DNA from: Prochlorococcus sp. AG-347-M15
Lineage (GTDB): Bacteria; Cyanobacteriota; Cyanobacteriia; PCC-6307; Cyanobiaceae
DNA length: 64,000 nt
NCBI GenBank assembly: GCA_003281185.1
Contig: QCCS01000007.1
Coordinates: forward strand, 19,070-83,069
Reading direction: 5' to 3'
Both the position numbers and the translations under genes were made by a program. Shown here in pieces: positions 39,735-51,711 of this stretch. A model generated the notes under the pieces. That model was not told the origin of the DNA. It ran no database searches and saw nothing but the letters and a program-made list of their open reading frames with translations. The first letter of the stretch is position 1; each line of letters opens with the position of its first letter.

Positions 39735-41693
39735 TTATAACTCGTTAAAATATTTATATATGTCATTTACTGAATTTTTTCCAAGTCCTTTAACTTTTGA
39801 TAAATCCTCTTTACTAGCTATTCTTATCGCGTCTATTGATTTAAAATGCTCAAGCAATTCTCTTATTCTTGATGGTCCTAATCCACTGATTTGTGACAAT
39901 TGAGATCTATTCATTCTCTTAGATCTTTTGTCTCTATGAAAAGATAATGCAAATCTATGTGCTTCATCTCTTACCCTTCTTAATAGAAGAACTCCTTTTT
40001 GATTTTCGTCAGTATCAAGAGACTTAGTAAAGCCTGGAATAAATATTTCTTCATGTTTTTTTGCTAATGAACATATAGTTACTTCTTCCTCAAGATTTAA
40101 TTCTTTTAATGCTTTAATAGCAGCATTTAACTGTCCTTTTCCTCCATCAATCATTATTAAATCAGGCCAATCTGATAGAAGTTCATTGTCTAATTTACTA
40201 TTCGTTTTATCATTTAATATTGAAAAATCCCCTCCGTTTTCTTTAAATCTTGACCATTTTTTAAACCTTCTATGTATTACTTCATATATCGAAGCAAAAT
40301 CATCACTATGTCCTAAAACAACGTTTGGATCTTTAATTTTATATTTTCTATAATTCTGTTTAGAAGGAATCCCATCAATAAAAACGACTTGTGACGCTAC
40401 AGGGTCACTTCCTTGAATATGGCTTATATCATAACCTTCAATTCTTTTAGGTTGTTCGTTTAATTCAAGTATTTGGGCAAGATCCTCAATTGATGATTCA
40501 TTATCTTGTATCCCATTTATTATTCTATCTAATTCCAATTTCGCATTTTTTAAAACCATTTCTACAGTTTCATGTTTTTTATTTCTTTTTGGGATTAAGA
40601 TTTTTACTTTCTTTTTTCTTAGATCCGTTAACCAATCCTCTATGGTTGCTTGTTTTGGAAGGTTATATTGAATAAGAATTTCTGATGGTATTTCTACAGC
40701 TTCAACATTCATATAATGCTCTTCTAAAATCTTTTGTAGAATGAGATTTTCATCTTCATTATTTAATTTTTGACTATAACCAATTCTCCCAATGAGCTTA
40801 CCAGATCTCATTTGGAAAATTTGTATACTAGCTACATTTTTTTCTGAAACTATTCCAAAGATATCTCTATTAATTGAAGAATCTGGTATTGAAATTTTTT
40901 GTGATTCAGTTAATAATTTTAAACCTGAAATTTGGTCTCTTATTTTGGCTGCATTCTCATAATCTAAATCATTTGAAAATTGCAGCATTTTTTTTTGTAA
41001 AAATATTTCTAAGTCATCATTTCTTCCCTGAAATATCATAGATACTTGTTTAATTATTTTTTTATAATCGTCAGATGATATAACTTCTTGGCAAACACCT
41101 GGACATCTTCCTATTGAATAATTCAAACAAGTTCTATCTTTATAGACTGGCCTTGGTCTTTGTCTAAGTGGAAATATTTTTTTTATCGTAAATAATGTTC
41201 TCCTTAATAATCCGACATCAACATAAGGTCCATAATATCTATCTAAATTATTTCTATTTCTTCTTCTTCTTGTAATAAATATTCGAGGATATTTTTCACT
41301 CCAAGTTATACAAAGATATGGATATTTCTTATCATCCTTTAAAAGAATATTAAAGTATGGTTTGTTTGTTTTTATTAAATTTGACTCTAAATTTAATGCT
41401 TCATATTCGCTATCTGTGACTATTATTTCTATTTCAGTTATTTGACGAACCATCAAACTTAATCTAGGCGTTAAATCTGAATAATTATTGAAATAACTAC
41501 TTACTCTACTACGTAGTTTTTTAGATTTACCGATATAAAGTAAGTTACTATCTATATCTTTAAAAAGATAACAACCAGATGACTTCGGAATTTCGGATAA
41601 TCTTGATTTTAATAACTCCTTATTATTAATTAATTTATATTCAATTTTAAAATTATATTTGTTATCTATTTTTTCGATAGAGGAATTACTCAT
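39735..41693 (-). CDS. uvrC: Excinuclease ABC subunit C
   Basis: 652 aa; GIY-YIG (SGCYLFKDIDSNLLYIGKSKKLRSRVSSYF), UVR, EGYDISHIQG, C-terminal HhH. Confidence 0.95.
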   Translation of the reverse strand: MSNSSIEKIDNKYNFKIEYKLINNKELLKSRLSEIPKSSGCYLFKDIDSNLLYIGKSKKLRSRVSSYFNNYSDLTPRLSLMVRQITEIEIIVTDSEYEALNLESNLIKTNKPYFNILLKDDKKYPYLCITWSEKYPRIFITRRRRNRNNLDRYYGPYVDVGLLRRTLFTIKKIFPLRQRPRPVYKDRTCLNYSIGRCPGVCQEVISSDDYKKIIKQVSMIFQGRNDDLEIFLQKKMLQFSNDLDYENAAKIRDQISGLKLLTESQKISIPDSSINRDIFGIVSEKNVASIQIFQMRSGKLIGRIGYSQKLNNEDENLILQKILEEHYMNVEAVEIPSEILIQYNLPKQATIEDWLTDLRKKKVKILIPKRNKKHETVEMVLKNAKLELDRIINGIQDNESSIEDLAQILELNEQPKRIEGYDISHIQGSDPVASQVVFIDGIPSKQNYRKYKIKDPNVVLGHSDDFASIYEVIHRRFKKWSRFKENGGDFSILNDKTNSKLDNELLSDWPDLIMIDGGKGQLNAAIKALKELNLEEEVTICSLAKKHEEIFIPGFTKSLDTDENQKGVLLLRRVRDEAHRFALSFHRDKRSKRMNRSQLSQISGLGPSRIRELLEHFKSIDAIRIASKEDLSKVKGLGKNSVNDIYKYFNEL

Positions 41694-41702
41694 TTAAAAA
41701 AA

Positions 41703-42191
41703 TTACCCTCCATAATTCCAGCCAGTTGAAGATAAATTTAGTGAGTCAACATCGTTATTCAGATAAGCAGATACAACCTCTCCTACAAAAACGGTATGGT
41801 CTCCATGCATAACACTTCCAACAACATTACATTCAACTCCACCAACACTATCAACTATAATAGGCAATCCAAGCTCACCTAAATTAAATTCAACAGATTC
41901 AAATCTACCTCCTAATGCTTTTTGAGGTTTAAAGAAAACAGCAGCTAGATCCTTTTGATCACTTTTGAGCACATTTAATGAGAACTTATTGGTGGACTTT
42001 ATTATTTCATGACTAGAACCCTCTGCTCTAACAGCCATTACAACTAATGGTGGGGTGAAGGAACCTTGAGTCACCCAACTTGCAGTAAATCCATTCACTT
42101 CATTTTTATCCTCGTCCCTAACACCGCAAATAAATAATCCGTGAGGTATTTTTCTTAATAAGATTTTTTTTGCTTCTAGATTTAATGTCAT
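41703..42191 (-). CDS. Flavin reductase-like (FMN-binding split barrel) protein
   Basis: 162 aa; HGLFICGVRDEDKNEVNGFTASWVTQGSFTPPLVVMAV. Confidence 0.85.
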   Translation of the reverse strand: MTLNLEAKKILLRKIPHGLFICGVRDEDKNEVNGFTASWVTQGSFTPPLVVMAVRAEGSSHEIIKSTNKFSLNVLKSDQKDLAAVFFKPQKALGGRFESVEFNLGELGLPIIVDSVGGVECNVVGSVMHGDHTVFVGEVVSAYLNNDVDSLNLSSTGWNYGG

Positions 42192-42250
42192 AATTGATTT
42201 ATCTAATAATCTTATTTTAACTAAATTTCTTATTCGATCATAATAAATTC

Positions 42251-42724
42251 ATGAAAATTCTTTATCCAGGTACTTTTGATCCTTTAACAAATGGGCATCT
42301 TGATTTAATAGAAAGGGCTGAAAAAATATTTGGCAATCTAGTAGTTGCTGTTTTAGAAAATACTTCTAAATCACCAACATTTAATCTTGAAAGAAGAATA
42401 ATACAAATAAAAAATTCTCTTTCTCATTTACCTAATATTGAAGTTATTTCTTATACAGGACTCACTGTGGATTGTGCAAATGATCTAAAAGCTAATCTTA
42501 TTCTTAGAGGCTTAAGAGCAATGAGTGATTTTGAGTATGAACTTCAGATTGCTCATACAAATAAATCTCTTAATAATGATATTGAAACTATATTTTTATC
42601 CACAAATACAAATTATAGTTTTCTTAGTAGTTCTTTAGTAAAAGAAGTTGCAAAATTTGGTGGTGAAATTAATCACATGGTACCTCCCTCTGTTGAGAGG
42701 GATTTAAAAGAATTTTTTAAATAA
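42251..42724 (+). CDS. coaD: Phosphopantetheine adenylyltransferase
   Basis: 157 aa; [23 protein letters not shown]...[24 protein letters not shown]. Confidence 0.95.
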   Translation: MKILYPGTFDPLTNGHLDLIERAEKIFGNLVVAVLENTSKSPTFNLERRIIQIKNSLSHLPNIEVISYTGLTVDCANDLKANLILRGLRAMSDFEYELQIAHTNKSLNNDIETIFLSTNTNYSFLSSSLVKEVAKFGGEINHMVPPSVERDLKEFFK

Positions 42725-42732
42725 TATTTTTA

Positions 42733-43959
42733 TTAACAAGATTTCAAGTAATAAAGATCTCGTAATAATTTAAATGCTTTTTCTTTATCAATTTTATTAG
42801 AATTTTGGATAATGCTTATAATTATTGGCTTTTCATTTTTATATAAAAAGCCAGATAATGCAAATACATTTGAAAGAGTCCCAGTTTTCCCAAAAAACTT
42901 TCCAGATAATTCACTATTTACAAATCTTTTAGCTAATGTTCCTCTTACTCCCGTAATTGAAAGTGTAGATTGATAAGCTTGAAAATTATTAGAATATCTC
43001 ATTTTATCTAAAAACAATACTACTAACTTTGTTGTAATTCTATTTTTTCGAGACAATCCACTAGCATCTGCAAAGTAAGCATTAGTTGCTGGGAGTCCCT
43101 TATTTTCAAGCCATCTTTTCAATTTTATATAGTCATTATCGTTCCATGTATTTGAGGCATTTTTAAAGAGTGATTCAGCTGTAAAATTATGGCTTTCAGA
43201 ATTTATAAGAGTTAATAATGAAAGAATTGGAGTTGAATATATTTTACTTATCTCTGTAATATCTTTTAAATAAAATGTTTTTTCTGAATCTAAAAAATCT
43301 ATATTTACTTTTGAATTAGGAAATTTACTTTTTAAATAGTTTTTAATAAAATTTCTTAAAGCATAAATATCTTCATATTTATTGTGATTACTTTCAATAG
43401 CTAGAGATGTAATTGGAGATCCATATTCGTAAAGTTTATCAGTGTTTGTCCAACCACTAGGCCAATATAATTTTGAATCAATTTCTACAATATTAAAGTT
43501 AATATTTTTATTTTCTTTAATATTTGAAATTAGTTCGATTATATCTTCATAGTTCAGATCTGGATCCCCTTGACCGAGCAAATAATAATTGCTTTTATTT
43601 TTTTTTAATAAAAATGTCTTTAAATTATTATTTAATTTATATTTACTTAAAACATAAGCTGATGAGAATAATTTTTGATTTGATGCTGGCAACCTTGGAA
43701 CTTCATCATTATAGGAACTAATTATTGTCCCGTTATTATTGATAATTGATACACTAAAAGAATCATCTAGCGTTTGATTCAATAAAGCATCATAAGTAGG
43801 ACATTTTTTATTTTTAGTAATTATTCCAGGGAAATTAAAATAAATACTATTTAAAATATTTATTTTCTGATTTGTTAGTAAATATCTTATTAAAAATGGA
43901 GATGTTACTAATACAAGAACAATTAAGAAAAATGAATAAATTTTTTTTATCACATTCAA
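42733..43959 (-). CDS. dacB: D-alanyl-D-alanine carboxypeptidase/endopeptidase, PBP4 (DacB) family
   Basis: 408 aa; SxxK (ASNQKLFSSA), SxN-like (DASGLSRKNRIT), KTG (FGKTGTLSNV). Confidence 0.85.
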   Translation of the reverse strand: MNVIKKIYSFFLIVLVLVTSPFLIRYLLTNQKINILNSIYFNFPGIITKNKKCPTYDALLNQTLDDSFSVSIINNNGTIISSYNDEVPRLPASNQKLFSSAYVLSKYKLNNNLKTFLLKKNKSNYYLLGQGDPDLNYEDIIELISNIKENKNINFNIVEIDSKLYWPSGWTNTDKLYEYGSPITSLAIESNHNKYEDIYALRNFIKNYLKSKFPNSKVNIDFLDSEKTFYLKDITEISKIYSTPILSLLTLINSESHNFTAESLFKNASNTWNDNDYIKLKRWLENKGLPATNAYFADASGLSRKNRITTKLVVLFLDKMRYSNNFQAYQSTLSITGVRGTLAKRFVNSELSGKFFGKTGTLSNVFALSGFLYKNEKPIIISIIQNSNKIDKEKAFKLLRDLYYLKSC

Positions 43960-43960
43960 T

Positions 43961-44587
43961 CTATAAATTTACAAAAATAGATTCATTGTCGGGTTTAATT
44001 TCAAATTCTTTTTTAAAAAAATATTTTTTATTCTCTTCTTTGAAAAGCAACCAGTTATTTGGATAAATATGCATAAGAGCAGCTTTATTTAAAGGCTGAA
44101 GAAAATAAATATTTTTCCAAGTTTTGACAAAGTTTTTACGTCTCTCTCTAATAACACTTCCTATACCAATATTGGCATCTTCAAATTTAGGATTTAATGA
44201 ATAATGCGTTCCTTGATAATTATCTGACATAGGTTCAAATGAATCAAAATCATATGGCTGAGGAAGTATCGATATCATTACACTATCAATATTATTTATA
44301 TTATTTGATTCATTAAATGATTTAAAAGTAAAGATTTTATCTTTGATATCTGGATAGTCTCTTTGAGCCAAAGCCACAGCACCTTGATCAGCAAATGTTA
44401 TGAATACATTATTATTTTTAGCCAATATCTTGTAAATAGTTATTCCAATTCTGTTAAACTTCAATCCTTCAAAATTAAGTTCTATAGTAAATCTTTTATT
44501 TGAATCTAATAAACTTGGAATAATTGCATTCTCCATATTCTTAAGAGATTCATTTAAATCTTTAGGTAGTCTGTAATTTGTTTCCAT
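43961..44587 (-). CDS. DUF1995 family protein
   Basis: 208 aa; LPKDLNESLKNMENAIIPSLLDSNKRFTIELNFEGLK...ISILPQPYDFD. Confidence 0.8.
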   Translation of the reverse strand: METNYRLPKDLNESLKNMENAIIPSLLDSNKRFTIELNFEGLKFNRIGITIYKILAKNNNVFITFADQGAVALAQRDYPDIKDKIFTFKSFNESNNINNIDSVMISILPQPYDFDSFEPMSDNYQGTHYSLNPKFEDANIGIGSVIRERRKNFVKTWKNIYFLQPLNKAALMHIYPNNWLLFKEENKKYFFKKEFEIKPDNESIFVNL

Positions 44588-45759
44588 TAAAATTTGTCAA
44601 TACATATTTGAATAAGTTCTAAAAATTTATCTATTTCTGACTTATTGTTTATCGAACCTAAAGTAACACGAATATTGGAATATAGTTCATCATCTTTTAA
44701 ACCAATATTTTTAAGTGTTGAGCTCGGTTTCCCTGATGAGCTTGAACAAGCACTTCCACTACTTATGGCTATTCTATTTTCTGACATGAAATTAACAATC
44801 TTATAAGCTCTTATAGGATCAAATAGCTTATTTAAAAGTAGAAACGAAATATGATTTGGAAGCCTATGGTTAATACTGCCCGTAATCTTTATATGATTAT
44901 TATCCTTAATTTTTTGAAAAAAATAATTTTTAAGTTTATTAATGTTATTCGAAGGAAATTCTGTTTTGTGATCATATGATTTTATTTTTCCTTTAATATT
45001 CTTTAATGATTCATACATTCCAGCAATTAATGGCAAAGATTGTGTACCTTGTCTAATTGAATATTCCTGGGTAAGTGATATGTCTTTATTTTTTAAAATC
45101 ATTCGAGACTTTTCTTTCGTTAAGAGAATGCCGATACCTTTTGGACCTCCAAATTTATGAGCAGATAAACTTAAAAAATCACATTTAAGATCTTTCCAAC
45201 TGAATATTCCATTACTTAATATTTGAGTTCCATCTAAGTGAAACATTATATTTAATTCTTCACATTTGGAACCTATAAATTGAACAGGTTGAATAGTCCC
45301 AATTTCACTTTGTCCCCAAATAATTGATACAAGCTTAGTATCATTGGTTAAAATTTTATCGATATTAGCAATATTTAAAATTCCATCATTATTTACCTTC
45401 CATTCGTAAATATCCCAATTATGTTTTTTTAGTTTATTTGCACAAATAGTAGTTGCTTGATGTTCAACATTTGAAATGACAACTCTACCATTTTTAAAGT
45501 TCTCATAAATATTATTAAATACAATATTTGTTGATTCCGAAGAACCAGATGTAAAAATTATATCCTCTGGTTCTGCTTCAAATATATAAGCAATTTTAGA
45601 TCTAATTTTTTCAAGATATGTAGAGCATTTTATCCCTAGCTCGTATGTTGATGAAGGGTTATGCCAATAATTCTTATATGTTGAATTTATTATATTTAAA
45701 ACATTTTCAGATAATGGAGTCGTAGATGCATTATCTAAATATATAAAATTATTTTCCAT
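44587..45759 (-). CDS. Cysteine desulfurase (IscS/NifS family)
   Basis: 390 aa; YLDNASTTPL, HLDGTQ, SAHKFGGPKGIG, SSGSACSS. Confidence 0.9.
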   Translation of the reverse strand: MENNFIYLDNASTTPLSENVLNIINSTYKNYWHNPSSTYELGIKCSTYLEKIRSKIAYIFEAEPEDIIFTSGSSESTNIVFNNIYENFKNGRVVISNVEHQATTICANKLKKHNWDIYEWKVNNDGILNIANIDKILTNDTKLVSIIWGQSEIGTIQPVQFIGSKCEELNIMFHLDGTQILSNGIFSWKDLKCDFLSLSAHKFGGPKGIGILLTKEKSRMILKNKDISLTQEYSIRQGTQSLPLIAGMYESLKNIKGKIKSYDHKTEFPSNNINKLKNYFFQKIKDNNHIKITGSINHRLPNHISFLLLNKLFDPIRAYKIVNFMSENRIAISSGSACSSSSGKPSSTLKNIGLKDDELYSNIRVTLGSINNKSEIDKFLELIQICIDKF

Positions 45760-46619
45760 TAATTTATTAAAATTGAACCCGAGAAAACCTTTTTAGCATT
45801 ACCGGTCATCATGACCTCAGAATCGTCTTTTGACCAATCTATTTTAAGATTACCTCCTGGCAAAGAAACAACTGTCAACGAGTTGCAAAGGCCTAGTTTA
45901 TAGGCTGCTACATGAATAGCACAAGCTCCTGTCCCACAGGCTAAGGTTGGACCTGCTCCTCTTTCCCATACTTTTACCTTGATATTATCTCTATTTAGGA
46001 TTTGACAAAAATGAACATTAGTTTTTTCTGGAAATAATTCATTATTTTCAAATATTGGCCCAAGTGTAGAAAGAGAAATGGAATCTAAATCTTGTACAAA
46101 GAATATTAAATGAGGATTTCCCATCCCTACTGCAAAACCTTTATTATTAAAATTTTTCTCAATAAATTCATGTGATGGAATTGAATTGATTTTTTTTTCA
46201 ATTGTTGTTGGAATATTTTGACTTACTAAAATTGGAACTCCCATTTTTACTGTAATTTCATCATTTATATATTTTGCTATTTTTAAACCTGCTTTAGTCT
46301 CAATTTTATATTCTATATTTTTATTATTCATTGAATCATTTACGTGAAGATACTCAACTAAACATCTAATTCCGTTTCCACACATTTGTGCTTCAGAACC
46401 ATCAGAGTTAAAGATTATCATTTTTGCATAATTACCTTCATTAGGTTCTTCTATAAAAATCACACCATCTGCTCCAATACCAAATTGCCTGTTGCAAATT
46501 TGTTTTATATCAAATATTTTATTTGTCTTGTAATTTTTATATAAATCATTTCCTCTAGAATCAATTACTATGAAATCATTTCCGTTACCTTGATATTTTT
46601 CAAAAGTTATATTTTTCAT
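45759..46619 (-). CDS. dapF: Diaminopimelate epimerase
   Basis: 286 aa; YQGNGNDFIVID, AQMCGNGIRCLVEYL, WERGAGPTLACGTGACAIHVAA. Confidence 0.95.
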   Translation of the reverse strand: MKNITFEKYQGNGNDFIVIDSRGNDLYKNYKTNKIFDIKQICNRQFGIGADGVIFIEEPNEGNYAKMIIFNSDGSEAQMCGNGIRCLVEYLHVNDSMNNKNIEYKIETKAGLKIAKYINDEITVKMGVPILVSQNIPTTIEKKINSIPSHEFIEKNFNNKGFAVGMGNPHLIFFVQDLDSISLSTLGPIFENNELFPEKTNVHFCQILNRDNIKVKVWERGAGPTLACGTGACAIHVAAYKLGLCNSLTVVSLPGGNLKIDWSKDDSEVMMTGNAKKVFSGSILIN

Positions 46620-46721
46620 TTGTAGATAATATATTTTAAATTTTAATTATAAATTATTCCTTTTAACAATCTTTATTTTATACAATGGATATTAAAATAA
46701 TAATTTAACAAATAAAATTAA

Positions 46722-49292
46722 GTGATTTCTCCCGATAAACAATATGAGGCTGATACCAATTTATATAATCCATCTGAAATAGAAAAAAAATGGCAGTCAA
46801 TATGGACAGAAAACAATTTATACAAAACCGAAGAATTAACTGAGAATAGCGATAAATTTTATGCCTTATCAATGTTTCCCTACCCTTCAGGTAATCTTCA
46901 TATGGGACATGTTAGGAATTATGTTATTACAGACTTAATAGCTCGGTTCCAAAGGTTTAAGGGCAAATCTGTTTTACATCCAATGGGTTGGGACGCTTTT
47001 GGTTTGCCTGCTGAGAATGCAGCGATTGAAAGAGGAATTAGTCCAAGTGTCTGGACTAAAAAAAATATTTCTCATATGAAGTCACAATTAAAGCTTTTGG
47101 GACTATCAGTTGATTGGGATAGAGAATTTGCAACTTGCGATGAAAATTATTATATTTGGACGCAATATTTATTTTTAGAGTTATACAAGGCAGGTCTTGT
47201 ATATCAAAAGGAATCAGAAGTTAATTGGGATCCTATAGATAATACAGTCTTAGCAAATGAACAAGTTGACTCAGAGGGTAAATCTTGGAGATCTGGTGCA
47301 GTAGTTGAAAAAAAATTATTAAAGCAATGGTTTTTAAGGATTACAAATTATGCTGATGAGTTATTGGAGGATTTAGAAAAATTAGATAACTGGCCAGAAA
47401 GAGTAAAAATAATGCAAGATAATTGGATTGGAAAGTCAAATGGTACAAATATTAATTTCAATATCAATACCAATCCAGAAAAGAAAATAACTGTATTTAC
47501 AACAAGACCAGATACTTTATTTGGAGTTACTTATTTAGCAATTTCTGTTAATCATTCATTAATTAAAAATATTTCTAATAAAGAGACTATACAAGATATA
47601 GAAAATCTTAAACAATATTTGAAAAATAATAAAAATAATGAACTTGAAAAAATTGGAATAAAAACTAGCCTAATAGCGATAAATCCAGTTAATTCTGAAC
47701 CGATTCCTATTTGGGTTGCAAGTTATGTCCTCGATGAATACGGTACAGGTGCTGTCATGGGTGTGCCTGCTCATGATCAAAGAGATTTTGAATTTGCTAA
47801 GAAAAATAATATTGATATTAAACAAGTAATAATTAAGGATAAAAGTGAACAAACTAAAGAGCTTTATGAAGCTTATGTGGAAAATGGATTTCTTATTAAT
47901 TCACATCAATACAATGGTATAGCAAATACTCTTGCTAAATTAAAAATTTCAGAGGAGGGAGTAAATAATGGATGGGCCGAAAATAAGATTCAATATCGTT
48001 TAAGAGATTGGTTAATATCTAGACAAAGATATTGGGGATGTCCGATTCCCATCGTTAATTGCAAAAAATGTGGATCTGTTCCTTTAAATCAATCGGAATT
48101 ACCTGTTGCATTGCCTAATAATATAGATATCTCAGCTAACAAGATTAATGCTTTAGGTGATAATAATAATTGGATAAATACAACATGTCCAAAATGTGGA
48201 ATAACGGCAAATAGAGAAACTGATACTATGGACACTTTTATGTGTTCATCATGGTATTTTTTAAGATATCCATCTTCTAAATGTTCAAATAAACCATTTG
48301 AAAAGATTGAAATTAATAAGTGGTTGCCTGTAGATCAATATGTTGGAGGAGTAGAGCATGCAATATTGCATTTGTTATATGCAAGATTTTTTACTAAAGC
48401 TTTGCGGGATAATGAACTATTTGATATTGATGAACCATTTGAAAAACTACTAACGCAAGGAATGGTTCAAGCTGCAGCCTATAAAAATAACAAAACTGGT
48501 AAATATATTTCTCCTTCCGATATTAATGACCTAACAAATCCTACAGATCCAATTGACAATACCAAACTCGAAGTTCTTTTCGAGAAGATGTCTAAGTCAA
48601 AATATAATGGAATAGACCCTGAATCAGTAATTAAAAAATATGGAGCAGATACAGCAAGAATGTTTATATTATTCAAAGCACCGCCAGAAAAAGATTTGGA
48701 ATGGGGAGATACAGATGTTGAAGGACAATTTAGATTTTTAAGCAGGATTTGGAAGCTTTATATAAATTGTGCAAAAGATATAAATAGTAAATCTAATACC
48801 TATCCAGATAAAGAAAAAAGTTTAATAAAGTCAATGAATATAGCCATAAAAGAAATTTCGAATGATATTTTAAACAACCAATTTAATACTGCAATTTCAG
48901 AATTAATGAAGTTTTATAATTCATTATCAAATTCCATTAATTACGTAAACAATAATTTAAAAATTGAGGCTTTAAAAACATTTTGTATTTTGTTGGCTCC
49001 ATTTGCACCTCATATTGCAGAAGAAACATGGCAACTTATAGGATTTAAAAAATCTGTGCATTTAGAACACTGGCCTTCATTTAATGCCGAAGCACTAAAG
49101 GAAGATTCATATGAACTAGTAATACAAGTTAATGGAAAAGTGAGAGACAAAGTAAATATTAATAATGAAATGAATGAAGATCAAATTAAAGAATTGACTC
49201 TTAAAAGACCTAACATATTAAAATGGACTCAAGATAAGGAAATACGAAAAATAATTATTGTTAAAGGAAAAATTATGAATATTGTTGTTTAA
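46722..49292 (+). CDS. leuS: Leucyl-tRNA synthetase
   Basis: 856 aa; [29 protein letters not shown]. Confidence 0.96.
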   Translation: MISPDKQYEADTNLYNPSEIEKKWQSIWTENNLYKTEELTENSDKFYALSMFPYPSGNLHMGHVRNYVITDLIARFQRFKGKSVLHPMGWDAFGLPAENAAIERGISPSVWTKKNISHMKSQLKLLGLSVDWDREFATCDENYYIWTQYLFLELYKAGLVYQKESEVNWDPIDNTVLANEQVDSEGKSWRSGAVVEKKLLKQWFLRITNYADELLEDLEKLDNWPERVKIMQDNWIGKSNGTNINFNINTNPEKKITVFTTRPDTLFGVTYLAISVNHSLIKNISNKETIQDIENLKQYLKNNKNNELEKIGIKTSLIAINPVNSEPIPIWVASYVLDEYGTGAVMGVPAHDQRDFEFAKKNNIDIKQVIIKDKSEQTKELYEAYVENGFLINSHQYNGIANTLAKLKISEEGVNNGWAENKIQYRLRDWLISRQRYWGCPIPIVNCKKCGSVPLNQSELPVALPNNIDISANKINALGDNNNWINTTCPKCGITANRETDTMDTFMCSSWYFLRYPSSKCSNKPFEKIEINKWLPVDQYVGGVEHAILHLLYARFFTKALRDNELFDIDEPFEKLLTQGMVQAAAYKNNKTGKYISPSDINDLTNPTDPIDNTKLEVLFEKMSKSKYNGIDPESVIKKYGADTARMFILFKAPPEKDLEWGDTDVEGQFRFLSRIWKLYINCAKDINSKSNTYPDKEKSLIKSMNIAIKEISNDILNNQFNTAISELMKFYNSLSNSINYVNNNLKIEALKTFCILLAPFAPHIAEETWQLIGFKKSVHLEHWPSFNAEALKEDSYELVIQVNGKVRDKVNINNEMNEDQIKELTLKRPNILKWTQDKEIRKIIIVKGKIMNIVV

Positions 49293-50872
49293 GAATTGGT
49301 TTTTTTAATAACTAATGAATTTGGATCTGACCAATCGCCCTTAACTAAATAATCATCATTTCCGAAACACATTTCACGGAGGATAAAAAATATAGATTCT
49401 CTCACTGAATTATCAAACAATGATGTTATGTCATTTATAGAATATTCTCCTCCTTCGTTTAATATATTAGTTACTTTTTGCTGATACTCAATAATATTTG
49501 CGGCTGCTTTCTTTCCAGCTTCAACTCCAGGTTGATCATATGCATTTATATTTACTAATTCAGCGTAGAAGGATACAGCCCTCTCAAATAATGCGATTAA
49601 GGCACCTAGTGTAAAACAATTTAATTTTTCTAATGTGATAGTTATACTTTGTCTATTTTCACTAGAGAGTGCGGATCTTGTTCCTTGCAAAAAACCAGAA
49701 AGATATTCTTTAGGATTCTCTTTTTCATCAAAAATATTAGTAGATGGAGAATCTAATAATTCAATAAAAATACAAAAGAAATTATCAATACCATCTCTCA
49801 GTTGCTGAACATAAGCATGTTGATCTGTAGATCCTTTATTACCAAAAACGGAAATACCTTGATTAACTACTACTCCATTCCTATTAAATTTCTTACCTAA
49901 TGATTCCATTACTAATTGCTGAAGATATTTACTAAATACCTGTAACCTATCTCTATATGGTAATACGACCATATCTCTTTTCCCAACACCATCCCCAGTT
50001 AAATACCATGCAGATGATAATAATGCTGCTGGATTATTTTTAAAATCAGTTATACGTGTGGCCTCATCCATTAATGATGCACCTCTAATAAATTCAAATA
50101 TATTTTCATTAATAAGAGCTAATGGAAGTAATCCCACAGAGCTTGTAATGCTGGTTCTTCCTCCAACCCAATCTTGCAAATTAAAAATTTTTAACCAATT
50201 TTCAGAAGTAGCCTTTTTAAATAACTTACTATCTTTCATTGTTATTGCTATAGCATTTGAATACCAGTCAATAGAATTGTTTTCGCAATGACTTTTAATA
50301 ATTTCCATAGCAATTCTAGGTTCAGGCGTTCCACCTGATTTGCTTACTACTACAAATAATGTTGTTGATAATTTTTCAGATAACTCTTCTAACTTTTCGC
50401 TTATTAAAAATGGATCAACATTATCGATATAAGAAAATTTTAAGCCTTTAGAGCACTTTTGCAAAGACTCAGTAATAAGTAATGGGCCTAATCCACTTCC
50501 ACCAATTCCTATCCAAAGAACATCAGTAAAGTTCTTATTATTCTTATTCTTTATGTCTCCATTTAAAATCTGTTTACCAAATTCAGAGATAGCATTAATA
50601 TCTGCACTAATCTCCTCTCCAATTATTGAAGATGGAGAAATTGACGGATTTCTAAGCCAATAATGTCCAACTTGTCTATTTTCATCAATATTTGAGATTG
50701 CACCATTTTCTAATTCTTTTATTGATGAAAAAACATCTATAAATTTATCTTCTAAATATTTAATCTCTTCACTTGTAAAATTAATTTTGCTTATGTCTAA
50801 CCAAATATTTAATTTTTTATCAAACCAAAGATAATTACAAAATTTATCCCAAGATTTTAAATCTCCATTCAT
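49289..50872 (-). CDS. pgi: Glucose-6-phosphate isomerase
   Basis: 527 aa; [35 protein letters not shown]. Confidence 0.95.
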   Translation of the reverse strand: MNGDLKSWDKFCNYLWFDKKLNIWLDISKINFTSEEIKYLEDKFIDVFSSIKELENGAISNIDENRQVGHYWLRNPSISPSSIIGEEISADINAISEFGKQILNGDIKNKNNKNFTDVLWIGIGGSGLGPLLITESLQKCSKGLKFSYIDNVDPFLISEKLEELSEKLSTTLFVVVSKSGGTPEPRIAMEIIKSHCENNSIDWYSNAIAITMKDSKLFKKATSENWLKIFNLQDWVGGRTSITSSVGLLPLALINENIFEFIRGASLMDEATRITDFKNNPAALLSSAWYLTGDGVGKRDMVVLPYRDRLQVFSKYLQQLVMESLGKKFNRNGVVVNQGISVFGNKGSTDQHAYVQQLRDGIDNFFCIFIELLDSPSTNIFDEKENPKEYLSGFLQGTRSALSSENRQSITITLEKLNCFTLGALIALFERAVSFYAELVNINAYDQPGVEAGKKAAANIIEYQQKVTNILNEGGEYSINDITSLFDNSVRESIFFILREMCFGNDDYLVKGDWSDPNSLVIKKTNS

Positions 50873-51054
50873 TTTATATATCAGTTTCTTTTATTTATTA
50901 TTCAATTATATCTATACGAACAGTACATAGATTTGAATCATTTAAATTTGTTTAAATTTTTATCTTCAAATAAATATGTTTTTGAATATAAACAATTAAA
51001 TTTGAGGGTTTTTTTTATTTCATATGAATTTATCATTGGATAAAATAAAAAACT

Positions 51055-51711
51055 TTGGATAGATCATTTAATTACATAATTTCGCCTGAGATATCTGAAT
51101 TTAGAAGATTTTCCCCGAAATTAAAAATAGGTGTACTTGCTTCTGGGAAAGGAACAAACTTTCAGGAATTAATTAATCTATCAGAAAAAGGAGAATTAGA
51201 TATAGATATAAAAGTACTCATTACTAACATTGATAACGCCTTTTGTATAAAAAGAGCTGAAAGTAAAAAAATACCTCACAGAATTATAAGGGGCAAAGAC
51301 TTTCTGCAAAAAGAGGCATTTGAATTAGAGATTGCAAATACTTTAATTCATTACGGTGTTGAACTTGTGGTTATGGCAGGCTGGATGAAAATTGTCACTC
51401 CATTTTTTATTAATAAATTTAAGAATAAGATAATAAATATTCACCCTTCATTACTTCCAGCATATAAAGGTGGTTCTGCGATAAAGGACTCAATATTAAA
51501 TGGTTCAAAAATAACTGGTTGTTCAGTACATTTTGTGGAAGAGGAGGTAGATAGTGGAACATTGATAATGCAAGCTGCATTATCAATTAGAGATGATGAT
51601 GATATTGATTCACTTTCCAAAAGAATACAAATGCTGGAGCATAAAATATTACCTCAATCAATCTCTCAAGCAGGTTTTTTGATAAGAAATAATTTTATGG
51701 AAAATTATTAG
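51055..51711 (+). CDS. purN: Phosphoribosylglycinamide formyltransferase
   Basis: 218 aa; KIGVLASGKGTNFQELI...NIHPSLLPAYKGGSAIKDSILNGSKITGCSVHFVEEEVDSGTLIMQAAL. Confidence 0.94.
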   Translation: MDRSFNYIISPEISEFRRFSPKLKIGVLASGKGTNFQELINLSEKGELDIDIKVLITNIDNAFCIKRAESKKIPHRIIRGKDFLQKEAFELEIANTLIHYGVELVVMAGWMKIVTPFFINKFKNKIINIHPSLLPAYKGGSAIKDSILNGSKITGCSVHFVEEEVDSGTLIMQAALSIRDDDDIDSLSKRIQMLEHKILPQSISQAGFLIRNNFMENY

